Below are positions 1-7,837 of a stretch of DNA of 64,000 nt, one piece after another. The DNA is taken from assembly GCA_015491735.1 (NCBI GenBank), contig WFVH01000037.1, forward strand, positions 37,045-101,044, given 5' to 3'. Under the pieces are notes generated by a model. It was not told the DNA's origin. It worked only from the letters and a program-made list of their open reading frames with translations, and did not search any database. The stretch comes from Gammaproteobacteria bacterium. Lineage in GTDB: Bacteria; Pseudomonadota; Gammaproteobacteria; Thiohalospirales; Thiohalospiraceae. A program made the position numbers and the translations under genes. Within the stretch, counting starts at the first letter, position 1, and every line of letters begins with the position of its first letter.

Positions 1-90
1 GAGGCAGGTTTTACCCATGTGCTGAATGCGGGAGGATATGAGGCGATGAAAGCCGCACAGCAGCAAAAACGGCTGGACTCAAACCCCTGA
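1..90 (+). CDS. Rhodanese-domain protein, C-terminal fragment
   Basis: Only the last 29 codons are present; the gene begins before the window. The readable end has Gly-Phe-Thr-His-Val-Leu-Asn-Ala-Gly-Gly-Tyr, which resembles the last strand and helix of single-domain rhodaneses (PspE/GlpE type), where this motif follows the active-site loop. The catalytic Cys lies outside the window. Such proteins move sulfane sulfur from thiosulfate or persulfide donors, which would fit the TusA-like gene further on. The call rests on one short motif, so it is tentative. Confidence 0.5.
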   Translation, partial: EAGFTHVLNAGGYEAMKAAQQQKRLDSNP

Positions 91-164
91 TTCCCGGTCT
101 TCCCGGAAACAGCGGCCCTGTGGTGCGCGAGAGGCAAGAAAAACGCGATTGCTTTCAATTTCTA

Positions 165-182
165 CAACTCGCCGGGTAGTTG
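165..182. repeat. Short palindromic repeat (copy 1 of 3)
   Basis: An 18-bp imperfect palindrome, CAACTCGCCGGGTAGTTG, also found in variant form near 18604 and 23711. All three lie between genes. Its function is unknown. Confidence 0.4.
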
Positions 183-206
183 CGAAAAGAGAGACTTGGA
201 AACTTT

Positions 207-358
207 GTAACTATTCAGCATAGTATGAAACAAGCCGGTAACTGTTCAGATTGCCCCTGAAATTCGTCAGTTCAAGGCGAAAAATGGGAGTTTACGGGTG
301 TAAATGACCATTTTTCAACGCAGAAATGGCGGATTTCAGGGGTGAGCTGAATAGTTAC
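207..358 (+). mobile_element. 152-bp IS66-like MITE, copy 1
   Basis: First of five near-identical 152-bp elements (others start at 39183, 48125, 53850 and 54901). The ends are perfect 13-bp inverted repeats, GTAACTATTCAGC and its complement. Direct copies of GAAACTTT flank it at 199-206 and 359-366, an 8-bp target duplication. Inside, a second left end (GTAACTGTTCAG) starts 31 bp in, and most of the rest folds on itself around a central hairpin. There is no coding capacity. GTAA ends with 8-bp duplications are known for IS66-family transposons, so mobilisation by an IS66 transposase elsewhere is inferred. Confidence 0.88.
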
Positions 359-415
359 GAAACTTTTTTGTTTACTCGCGGCTGGGTGCAGGGCCGCTGT
401 TGATGAGGGTTGTTC

Positions 416-2032
416 GTGAAAGATAGTTTGAAGAGACAGACAATATGGCGAGAGTCCCCATGGATGTGGGCGGCTCTGGTGGCTCTGTTTGGGCTGCTGG
501 TGCTTATTTTTTACGACGGTCTCTACGCAATGGTGCAGGCATGGAAGAGAGAAGAGTACAGCCATGGCTACATGATTCCGCTGGTCGTGGCCTTTCTCAT
601 CTGGCAGAAAAAAGATCAGCTGGAGAAGATCCGGTTCGACGACTCCTGGATTGGTGTCGCTTTTGTCCTCCTGGGAATTGGACTCTATTTTCTGGGAGAG
701 CTAAGCACCCTCTATATCATTATCCAGTATGCCTTTCTGGTGACCCTGTTTGGGGTCGTGTTCTGCCTGGTTGGCCGTGAAGGTATGCGGAACATATGGA
801 TTCCGCTACTCTTTCTGGGCTTCATGATCCCCCTTCCATCATTTATTTTCAATAACTTGTCGGCCCTCCTTCAGCTGATCTCTTCGGAATTGGGGGTGGC
901 GGTAATCCGCCTTTTCGGTGTCAGCGTCTATCTGGAGGGGAATGTTATCGACTTGGGCAACTACCAGCTGCAGGTGGTAGAAGCCTGCAACGGGCTGCGC
1001 TACCTGTTCCCGTTGATGAGTCTGGCTTTTTTGTGCGCCTATTTTTTCAAGGGGGCTTTCTGGAAACGGGCAGTTATCTTCATTTCCAGTATTCCCATCA
1101 CGGTACTGATGAACAGTTTTCGCATTGGTGTCACGGGTGTTCTCGTTGACTACAAAGGTATTGCGATGGCCGAGGGGTTTCTGCATGACTTCGAAGGCTG
1201 GTTCATCTTCATGAGTTGTCTGGCCATTCTTCTTGGTGAAATGTGGCTACTGTCCAAAATAGGCCGCGACGGCAAACGCCCATTGCGCGAGGTGTTCGGT
1301 CTGGATTTTCCTGAACCCTCTCCACAAGGCGCTTCCATACGCTATCGATCGTTGCCAAAACCGTTCATTTTCTCAGCGGTTTTATTGGCGGTGACCGCAG
1401 CATCCTCCTTTCTGCTGGTACAGAGAGAGGAAATCATCCCCTCGCGCACGGATTTTTCCGCTTTCCCGTTGCAAATAGGTGATTGGCAGGGAAAGGGTGA
1501 GCGCATGGAGCAAATCTATGTCGATGCGCTCAAGTTTGATGACTACATCATGGCGAATTTTGCCAATGGAACCGGCGGGGTCGTCAATTTCTACGTTGCC
1601 TATTACGGCTCGCAGAGAAAGGGGGAGTCGGCCCATTCCCCCCGTTCATGCCTGCCGGGGGATGGGTGGCAGATGACCGGATTGACGGTGAAGCAGGTGG
1701 ACGATGCGCATATCAATGGTGTTCCGTTGAAGGTAAACCGTGTCGAGATCCAGAAAGGGGAGTACAAGCAACTGGTCTACTATTGGTTCCAGCAGCGGGG
1801 CCGGATAATAACAAACGAGTATTTGGTAAAATGGTACCTGTTTTGGGATGCGCTGACCAAAAACCGCACCGATGGGGCGTTGGTCAGATTGACTACACTG
1901 GTGCTGCCAAACGAGGATATGAGCGATGCGGAGAGGCGGCTTGATAACTTTACCAAAAGCGTTGCCGGCGTACTGGACGGTTATGTCCCGGGTGCTGATG
2001 CGGATCCTCCGCAGATTGTGGCTCACAATTGA
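416..2032 (+). CDS. xrtD: Exosortase, XrtD (VPLPA-CTERM) type, fused to EpsI domain
   Basis: Inner-membrane cysteine transpeptidase-like enzyme expected to process PEP-CTERM-class proteins. The N-terminal ~290 residues are strongly hydrophobic with several membrane helices and carry the exosortase catalytic set: Cys191 in Glu-Ala-Cys-Asn-Gly-Leu-Arg, Arg236 in Asn-Ser-Phe-Arg-Ile-Gly, and His257. The C-terminal ~190 residues match the EpsI-type associated domain (Pro-Arg-Ser-Cys-Leu-Pro-Gly-Asp-Gly-Trp), which is fused to the exosortase in the D type. The GTG at 416 is preferred because GAGGG lies about 7 nt upstream; a TTG at 410 is too close to it. It is followed by a PrsT-like gene and a protein with a VPLPA C-terminus, which supports subtype D. 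That subtype is recalled from family knowledge, not from a search. Confidence 0.85.
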   Translation: MKDSLKRQTIWRESPWMWAALVALFGLLVLIFYDGLYAMVQAWKREEYSHGYMIPLVVAFLIWQKKDQLEKIRFDDSWIGVAFVLLGIGLYFLGELSTLYIIIQYAFLVTLFGVVFCLVGREGMRNIWIPLLFLGFMIPLPSFIFNNLSALLQLISSELGVAVIRLFGVSVYLEGNVIDLGNYQLQVVEACNGLRYLFPLMSLAFLCAYFFKGAFWKRAVIFISSIPITVLMNSFRIGVTGVLVDYKGIAMAEGFLHDFEGWFIFMSCLAILLGEMWLLSKIGRDGKRPLREVFGLDFPEPSPQGASIRYRSLPKPFIFSAVLLAVTAASSFLLVQREEIIPSRTDFSAFPLQIGDWQGKGERMEQIYVDALKFDDYIMANFANGTGGVVNFYVAYYGSQRKGESAHSPRSCLPGDGWQMTGLTVKQVDDAHINGVPLKVNRVEIQKGEYKQLVYYWFQQRGRIITNEYLVKWYLFWDALTKNRTDGALVRLTTLVLPNEDMSDAERRLDNFTKSVAGVLDGYVPGADADPPQIVAHN

Positions 2033-2145
2033 TATCCGCGCTTGGAAGCGCCTTGTACGCGGGGCCGTTATCCGTTGTTTTGGCAAGGGCAGAGCCTGTC
2101 CGGCAGTCCGGGTGGATAGCCGGGCCTGAAAAAGTTTAAAGAAGG

Positions 2146-2267
2146 GCAACGACTCAACTGGTCCCTGAAATCCGCCACTTCTGCGTTGAAAAAGGGTCAG
2201 TTACAACGATAAATTCGCGCTTTTCGCCTTGAACTGGCAGATTTCAGGAGGGGCGGTTGAGAGTTAC
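2146..2267 (-). mobile_element. Degenerate relative of the 152-bp MITE (~122 bp)
   Basis: Read on the minus strand, this stretch aligns along its length with the inner part of the MITE, including the Cys-Gly-rich arm, the hairpin and the pyrimidine-rich arm, but lacks the extra 31-bp left extension. It runs from a degenerate end (GCAAC) to GTTAC. Flanks AAAGAAGG (2138-2145) and AAAGAAAA (2268-2275) agree at 6 of 8 positions, as expected for an eroded 8-bp target duplication. It sits just before the prsT start codon. Confidence 0.7.
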
Positions 2268-2298
2268 AAAGAAAATTATTCGGAATTCTGGAGATAAT

Positions 2299-4683
2299 AT
2301 GTTTTCTCGAACAGCGGGCTACCTGTGTTTATCCTTGTTAATAGTACTGTTCCTGCCGGGTTGCAGTTCGAGCGAACAGGCTGCCAAATATCTGGAGAGG
2401 GGAAAGGCCTATTACGAGGAAGGTAACTATGACAAGGCCAGAATCGAACTGAAGAATGTACTTCAAATCGATCCGAAGAGTGTTGATGGGCACTACTATC
2501 TTGCGCTGACTTACGAGAAAAAACAAGATCTTAAAAAGGCTTTTTCACATTTTCTGGCAGTGCTCGAACTGGATCCCGAAAGCATTCCCGGGCGGCTTCA
2601 GGTTGGAAGATACCATTTGCTTGCCCGGCAGGAAGAGAAGGCGATGGAGATGGTTGATTCGCTGTTGGCCGAAGAGCCGGATAACCCGGAGGCCATTGCG
2701 CTGAAGGGGGCCGTTCTTGCCCGCCAGGGGGATGAAGCGGGGGCACTCAAAGCGGCGGAAAAAGCCTACCAATTGGCACCGGGGAACAAGGAGGTCATTC
2801 TGCTACTCTCTTCGCTCTATCAAAAAGAGCAGCCTGGTAAAGCTGCCGAGGTGTTGAAGAAAGGGATGGAGAAAAACCCGGATGCGGAGATTCTCCGCCT
2901 CAAGTTGATTGAGGTCTACTGGAACAGCAAGAATACTGCCGCCCTGGAAGGGGTACTTCGGGAAAGTATCGCGGCTTTTCCTCAAAACTCCCTCTATGTC
3001 ACACAACTGGCGCAGTTGTATGCTGGAATGGAGAAGCTGGACGAGGCTGAACAGGTTCTTCGGGATTCGGCTGCCGCCAATCCCGGCGACGAGGAGCGGG
3101 AGCTGGTATTGGCCAGCTTCCTTGAGGAAAAGCGTGGCGCAGAGGCTGCCGAGAGTGAACTTCTCGAGTTTATCGGCAACTACCCGGAGGCATTCAAGGC
3201 TCGTTTTGGACTGGCAACCTTGTACAAGAAAAACAATCAGCTAGAAAAGGCGGAGCAGGTTTATCGGGATATCGTTGCTGCAAAAGATACGGAACTGGAA
3301 GGACTGCAGGCCAAAAATGAGCTGGCAATCCTTTACTTCAATAAAGGGGAGTTTGACCAGGCAAAAGGGCTGGTTTCAGAGATACTGGAGACCAGTGCCA
3401 AAGATCCCCAGGCCTTGCTGACGCGGGGACGGATTGCGTTGCAGCAAGGGGAGGTCAAACAGGCCATCAACGATTTCCGGACTATCTTGCAGGGAGAGCC
3501 CGAGTCTGACACTACCCTGATGCTCCTGGCCGATGCGCAACTGCGCAATAACGAACCGGAGTTGGCGCGGGAAAACCTCCGTAAGGCAATCAAGGCCAAC
3601 CCAAGGGCGCTCAACGCCCGTTATGCGTTGATGAATCTGCTGATCTCGCAGAAGAGATATGACGAAGCATTGCAGCAGACAGAGGCGCTTTTGAAACGCT
3701 ACCCCGAAGATCGCCGCGGACTGCTGACAGCGGCTGATATCCACGCAATCAAGAAAGAGTGGGATCAGGTTGAAGAGATCGCCGCCAGACTCAAACAGCT
3801 TCATCCCGGGGATTCAGCAGGATATGTCAGGCTGGGGCGGCTGTACGCTTCGCAAAAGCGCTATGATGAAGCCATCAAGGAGCTGAAAACCGCTTTGGCC
3901 AAATTCCCCGGGCAGCCTGCTGCTGTCATCGCATTGACGAAGGTCTACGTGGCGAAAGGGGAGATAGCCAAGGCCGTTTCTTTCTTGCAGCAGCAGATCG
4001 AAAGCACGCCAGACAACCGGGCCGGCTATTATAACCTGCTCGGCGAACTCCACCTGCTGCAGCAACAGCAGCAGGCCGCAGTTGGGGCCTTTCAGGAATC
4101 CATTTCATCTTCCGGCAAGGCGTGGAGTACCGCTGTCAGAAACCTGGCGAATCTTTTTTTGAGACAGGGAAAGCCTGAACAAGCGGTGAAGCTAGTCCGA
4201 ACAGCCATAAAAAAAGAGCCGGGTAACAGTGTGCCGATGCTGTTTCTGGCAGGTATCCATGAGCGTACCGCCGACTACGACAGCGCCATACAGGTATACA
4301 GGGATACCCTCGAAACTCACCCGGGCAGTGATGTGGCCGCCAACAATCTTGCATCACTGTTGACCGACCATAAAGGAGATGCCGACAGTCTGCAGCAAGC
4401 ATTTGAGCTGGCCCAGGGTTTCGAAGATGCTGCCAATCCGGCCTATATCGATACCCTTGGTTGGCTGTATTACAAGCTGGGCGACGGTGACAAGGCGGTA
4501 GAACTGCTGGAAAAAGCGGTGCGCAAGGCGCCCGGGGTTGCTGTTTTCAACTACCATCTTGGCATGGCCTACTCGGCAATCGGAAAAAACGAGCTGGCCC
4601 GTCGACACCTGGAAACCGCCTTGGCAGCCGGAGAGGGTTTCTCGAACGCCGCTGAGGCCAGGAAAAAGCTCGATTCATTGTAA
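2299..4683 (+). CDS. prsT: PEP-CTERM system TPR-repeat lipoprotein (PrsT-like)
   Basis: A 794-residue lipoprotein made almost wholly of tetratricopeptide repeats. A short hydrophobic signal ends in a lipobox (Leu-Pro-Gly-Cys, about residue 21), followed by more than 15 TPR units with typical Ala/Gly/Tyr spacing. Family members (PrsT) occur beside exosortase genes and are thought to act in the envelope during export or assembly of exopolysaccharide and PEP-CTERM proteins. The ATG at 2299 is chosen because it begins directly before the signal peptide and has a GGAGA-type ribosome site; an in-frame TTG at 2257 lies inside the degenerate repeat. Its position directly after xrtD supports the assignment. 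No glycosyltransferase or polysaccharide-export gene is nearby. Confidence 0.85.
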   Translation: MFSRTAGYLCLSLLIVLFLPGCSSSEQAAKYLERGKAYYEEGNYDKARIELKNVLQIDPKSVDGHYYLALTYEKKQDLKKAFSHFLAVLELDPESIPGRLQVGRYHLLARQEEKAMEMVDSLLAEEPDNPEAIALKGAVLARQGDEAGALKAAEKAYQLAPGNKEVILLLSSLYQKEQPGKAAEVLKKGMEKNPDAEILRLKLIEVYWNSKNTAALEGVLRESIAAFPQNSLYVTQLAQLYAGMEKLDEAEQVLRDSAAANPGDEERELVLASFLEEKRGAEAAESELLEFIGNYPEAFKARFGLATLYKKNNQLEKAEQVYRDIVAAKDTELEGLQAKNELAILYFNKGEFDQAKGLVSEILETSAKDPQALLTRGRIALQQGEVKQAINDFRTILQGEPESDTTLMLLADAQLRNNEPELARENLRKAIKANPRALNARYALMNLLISQKRYDEALQQTEALLKRYPEDRRGLLTAADIHAIKKEWDQVEEIAARLKQLHPGDSAGYVRLGRLYASQKRYDEAIKELKTALAKFPGQPAAVIALTKVYVAKGEIAKAVSFLQQQIESTPDNRAGYYNLLGELHLLQQQQQAAVGAFQESISSSGKAWSTAVRNLANLFLRQGKPEQAVKLVRTAIKKEPGNSVPMLFLAGIHERTADYDSAIQVYRDTLETHPGSDVAANNLASLLTDHKGDADSLQQAFELAQGFEDAANPAYIDTLGWLYYKLGDGDKAVELLEKAVRKAPGVAVFNYHLGMAYSAIGKNELARRHLETALAAGEGFSNAAEARKKLDSL

Positions 4684-5019
4684 GCTTGCCTTGCCTGCCA
4701 GACGAGGGTCCCGCCTACGCTGGTTTTTGAGGAGCCATTTACCTGTCACCGGGCTTGCTATTTCTGTCACTTGTGCCCGGTCGCTGTTTTTCCCTCTCCC
4801 CGTGTCGGCTTTTTTTACGAGTCAATTTGATTAGGATAAAATTGACTGCACCTTTTAACTGGCTGTTTTTAAAATAAGTTTTTAAATCACAGCGTGAGCT
4901 GTTCGGTTCAGAAAGAGTAGCAACCTGCTCCAGGTGTGTTGATTTTTTTTACAAATCGCTTCCTTGTTGAACAAAAGCAGGAGTCTAACATATTGATAGA
5001 TGGGGGGATGTTTCGGGTC

Positions 5020-5035
5020 TGGCGCAAATAGTGCA
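5020..5035 (+). promoter_or_regulatory. Sigma-54 (-24/-12) type promoter before VPLPA-CTERM gene
   Basis: TGGCGCAAATAGTGCA has the invariant GG (5021-5022) and GC (5033-5034) separated by 10 bp, as required by RpoN holoenzyme. Transcription would start near 5046, about 37 nt before the ATG. The same architecture precedes the second VPLPA-CTERM gene at 52057. The rest of the gene-free stretch 4684-5082 is AT-rich and shows no other convincing element. Confidence 0.65.
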
Positions 5036-5082
5036 TTATTTTTGTCTGGATAATAATACAACTTAAGTTAAGGAGCAAAACA

Positions 5083-5712
5083 ATGAGCAGTAGACGCAAA
5101 CTGGGTATGTTGCTGGGAGGCATGTTTTTCACTCTTTCAGCCAACGCGGCAGTTACCGGGTACACCAGTGGAGTGGAGAACATTCCGGATTTGAGTGGTG
5201 GTTATGACGTTACCCATCCGGGTACCGAAAACGACAAGGTTGTCGTGTTTCAGGAGAAGTACTCTTTCCAGCTCGACAGTGATCTGGTTACCGATAGTGG
5301 CACCATCGGCGCGGGCACCTATATTGGCAGCTATCTGGTCAACTACAGCCCGGTAGGCACCGGCCCCCGCAGTTCGGGACTTCAGGAGATATCATTCAGT
5401 GACGAGATATTGGGTGTTATTTATACCACCAGCGGACTGAATGCGACAGACGGCCTGCTCGGGCATGACAATGTGTCCTATCCAACCGGCACCTACAACT
5501 GGCGAGGCTTGGAAGGGGGGGCTGACACCGTCACCTTCGTCGATGCGACGGTAGCCCAGATTTTGAATACCGTTAACAACGGTGTCGATCAGATGCGTGT
5601 TATCACCGCGGCGCCTGTACCGCTGCCTGCTGCGGTCTGGATGTTTGGCGCAGGCCTTCTCGGGCTGGTTGGCTTTGCCCGGCGATCGGCAAAAAAGGCT
5701 GCTGTTGTTTAG
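5083..5712 (+). CDS. VPLPA-CTERM sorting-domain protein
   Basis: A 209-residue secreted protein of unknown function. A Sec signal peptide spans about residues 1-23 (Ser-Ala-Asn-Ala-Ala). The C-terminus has the exosortase-recognition tripartite signal: Val-Pro-Leu-Pro-Ala at 179-183, a hydrophobic helix ending Gly-Leu-Leu-Gly-Leu-Val-Gly, then a basic tail starting Ala-Arg-Arg. This variant is the substrate type of XrtD, encoded 3 kb upstream. The body is rich in Gly, Thr and Asp, contains Thr-Tyr-Ile-Gly-Ser-Tyr-Leu near 79-85 (shared with the protein at 51305-52057) and shows no enzymatic motif. AAGGAG lies before the ATG. A strong terminator follows, so it is a single-gene unit. Confidence 0.88.
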   Translation: MSSRRKLGMLLGGMFFTLSANAAVTGYTSGVENIPDLSGGYDVTHPGTENDKVVVFQEKYSFQLDSDLVTDSGTIGAGTYIGSYLVNYSPVGTGPRSSGLQEISFSDEILGVIYTTSGLNATDGLLGHDNVSYPTGTYNWRGLEGGADTVTFVDATVAQILNTVNNGVDQMRVITAAPVPLPAAVWMFGAGLLGLVGFARRSAKKAAVV

Positions 5713-5737
5713 GATTGTCTTTTGCGCCAGGGCGCAG

Positions 5738-5767
5738 AGCGCGAACCGGCCGGTTCGCGCTTTTTTT
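5738..5767 (+). terminator. Rho-independent terminator after VPLPA-CTERM gene
   Basis: A perfect 24-bp palindrome (arms AGCGCGAACCGG and CCGGTTCGCGCT, 5738-5761) runs into seven Ts. It lies 25 bp after the stop codon. Confidence 0.88.
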
Positions 5768-5802
5768 ATGCCTTGAACGGCTGCATGAATTGATTTTGCC
5801 GT

Positions 5803-6234
5803 TCAGGGTTCAATTTCCAGAGTCACCTCTTTCATTCCGTTGCCATCCTGCCGGTAAGCGCGTATCTCCAATACGCCTTTGGTATCAAGGGATATAATCA
5901 AATGGCAAACATCCGGGTAGCTGACCTGCTGTATATCGGTAGGGGACGGCCGGGCCGGGCTGTGAGGGTGGGAGTGATAGATGGCAATGAGCTGTTCATC
6001 CCGTTCCCGCATGTTGCGCATTGCATCTATCAGGCCTTTGGGATCCATCTGGAACAGTCTATCAGCAGCGGTTGCAACGTTGGTTATCGGGTAGGCTTTC
6101 GCTGGCTGGCCGTTCCGGCTGGAGACAAGACCGCAAATCTCCTCGTCGGGTGATTGCTGGGCCTGGGTCAGAAGTTGATTGACCAGGGAGCGGGGAAGGG
6201 TAATGGCTTGTTCAGATAAGGTTGTCCTGTTCAT
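5803..6234 (-). CDS. M67 family (JAMM/MPN) metallopeptidase
   Basis: A 143-residue zinc peptidase-like protein. The JAMM signature is complete: Glu in Glu-Glu-Ile-Cys-Gly-Leu, then Tyr-His-Ser-His-Pro-His followed by Pro-Ser-Pro-Thr-Asp, giving the Zn-binding His-x-His and Asp plus the catalytic Glu. Bacterial members cleave C-terminal extensions from ubiquitin-like sulfur carriers, or modified proteins, often beside an E1-like enzyme. Here the start overlaps the stop of the moeB-like gene by four bases (ATGA), so the two are translationally coupled. The chosen ATG begins the conserved region; an upstream in-frame start would overlap the E1 gene by more. No ThiS/MoaD-type partner lies in this operon. 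Confidence 0.8.
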   Translation of the reverse strand: MNRTTLSEQAITLPRSLVNQLLTQAQQSPDEEICGLVSSRNGQPAKAYPITNVATAADRLFQMDPKGLIDAMRNMRERDEQLIAIYHSHPHSPARPSPTDIQQVSYPDVCHLIISLDTKGVLEIRAYRQDGNGMKEVTLEIEP

Positions 6235-6983
6235 GATGCGGGCTCCTTGCAGACGGGGCATTGTGGATCTTTACGCAATCTTACGGTACGGAACTCCATG
6301 TTCATCAGATCGACCAGCAGAAGGCGGCCATCCAGGGTCAATCCGATATTGAGCACTGCCTTGATGGCTTCGGCAGCTTGCAGACTGCCGATGACCCCGA
6401 CCAGCGGCGCCAGCACGCCGTTTTCGCTGCAACTCTCCTGCAACTCGCCACCATCAGGATACAGGCAGCGGTAGCAGGGACCGCCCGAACCACTGTTCGG
6501 GAACAGCGCCACCTGGCCTTCCATGCGGATAGCGGCGCCAGATACCAGCGGTTTACCCGCAGCGACACACGCCTCGTTGAGGGCGTGGCGGGTGGCAAAG
6601 TTGTCAGAGGCATCGATAATGACGTCGGCGAGCCGGATCTGCTCGCGCAGTTCTGCCCCTTCAAGGCGCCTGCCGATTGCGGTGGTTCTGATATCCGGGT
6701 TGAGTTTGCCCAGTGTGTCGGCGGCCGACTCGGCTTTTGAGCGTCCAATGTCTCTGCTGCTGTGGGCAATCTGGCGCTGCAGATTTGAGAGTTCAACAGA
6801 GTCAAAGTCCGAAATCACCAGATGGCCGATACCCGCCGCGGCCAGATACATGGCAACCGGAGAGCCAAGCCCGCCAAGCCCGATGAGCAGTATTCGGGAG
6901 TTCAGCAGCCTCAGCTGACCCCCGGCGTCTATCTGGGGCAGCAGGATGTGGCGGCTGTAGCGCAGGAGCTGCTCGTCGTTCAT
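6231..6983 (-). CDS. moeB: E1-like sulfur-carrier adenylyltransferase, MoeB/ThiF/HesA family
   Basis: 250 residues, usual MoeB length. It adenylates the C-terminal Gly-Gly of a ubiquitin-like sulfur carrier (MoaD or ThiS) with ATP before sulfur transfer. Seen: ATP-binding Gly-Leu-Gly-Gly-Leu-Gly-Ser near residues 37-43, Asp-Phe-Asp-Ser-Val-Glu-Leu-Ser-Asn-Leu-Gln-Arg-Gln, and zinc-site cysteines in Cys-Tyr-Arg-Cys and Cys-Pro-Val-Cys. The chosen ATG precedes the conserved Asp-Glu-Gln-Leu-Leu-Arg-Tyr-Ser-Arg-His start and lies 8 bases after the prmC stop. Joining prmC-prfA-hemA is common in gammaproteobacteria. MoeB versus ThiF specificity cannot be settled from sequence. Confidence 0.85.
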   Translation of the reverse strand: MNDEQLLRYSRHILLPQIDAGGQLRLLNSRILLIGLGGLGSPVAMYLAAAGIGHLVISDFDSVELSNLQRQIAHSSRDIGRSKAESAADTLGKLNPDIRTTAIGRRLEGAELREQIRLADVIIDASDNFATRHALNEACVAAGKPLVSGAAIRMEGQVALFPNSGSGGPCYRCLYPDGGELQESCSENGVLAPLVGVIGSLQAAEAIKAVLNIGLTLDGRLLLVDLMNMEFRTVRLRKDPQCPVCKEPAS

Positions 6984-6991
6984 GGCCAGGA

Positions 6992-7837
6992 TTATACCGC
7001 TTGTCCCACGCTGATACGATCCTGACCGGCCAGATCGGGATAGCACTGTATCCGGCTGTAACCGGATTGCCGCAAAAGGCGGTTGACCGCTGCTCTCTGC
7101 TCGAAACCATGTTCTATCAGCAGCCAGCCCCCGGAGTCGAGATGGCGGCGGCCACCGCGGATCAGTGTCCGGATGGCATCCAGCCCGTCCCCTCCGGCTA
7201 CCAGCGCGGTTTGCGGTTCGAAGCGGAGATCGCCGCATCCCAAATGGGGATCGTCAGGGTGGATGTAGGGTGGATTGGATACGATGATGTCAAATCGCTC
7301 ATCCATCAATGAATGATACCAGTCACCTCTCCTGAAAGTGATATTACCCAGGCCATGTTTGTCGGCGTTGCGCCGGGCTGTGTCCAGCGCGGCCGGACAG
7401 TGATCAGTGGCCACGATACGGCAGCCGGGCCGCTCGGCAGCGATGCTGATTGCGACCGCTCCGCTTCCGGTGCCCAGATCGGCAATACGCAGGCGAGCGC
7501 CGGGTGGAATACGCTGCAGGGCCTGTTCAACCAGGAGCTCGGTCTCCGGCCGGGGGATAAGCGTTGCCGGGTTGACCTCCAGGGCCAGTGACCAGAATTC
7601 GCACTGACCGGCAAGATAGGCGACGGGCGTCCCTTGCCGGCGCTGTTCGATCAAAGATTGAAAATGGGCGCACTCATCCGCATCCGGGTAGTGATCCGGC
7701 CAGGTGTAGAGCCAGGCACGGGATTTCCCTAGTGCATGGGCCAACAGCAGTTCGCTGTCCAGGCGGGCGGTATCATGAGCGGTTGAAAGCCGTGACCGCG
7801 CGTAGAGCAGCATCTCCGCGATAGTGGTTTTGCTCAC
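6992..7837 (-). CDS. prmC: Release factor glutamine-N5 methyltransferase PrmC
   Basis: 281 residues. It methylates the Gln of the GGQ motif in RF1 and RF2 using S-adenosylmethionine. Seen: Pro-Arg-Pro-Glu-Thr-Glu near 96-101, SAM-binding Asp-Leu-Gly-Thr-Gly-Ser-Gly at 120-126, and the substrate-glutamine motif Asn-Pro-Pro-Tyr at 188-191. The gene overlaps prfA by four bases, coupling the enzyme to its substrate. Length and motifs are normal for the family. Confidence 0.95.
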   Translation of the reverse strand: MSKTTIAEMLLYARSRLSTAHDTARLDSELLLAHALGKSRAWLYTWPDHYPDADECAHFQSLIEQRRQGTPVAYLAGQCEFWSLALEVNPATLIPRPETELLVEQALQRIPPGARLRIADLGTGSGAVAISIAAERPGCRIVATDHCPAALDTARRNADKHGLGNITFRRGDWYHSLMDERFDIIVSNPPYIHPDDPHLGCGDLRFEPQTALVAGGDGLDAIRTLIRGGRRHLDSGGWLLIEHGFEQRAAVNRLLRQSGYSRIQCYPDLAGQDRISVGQAV

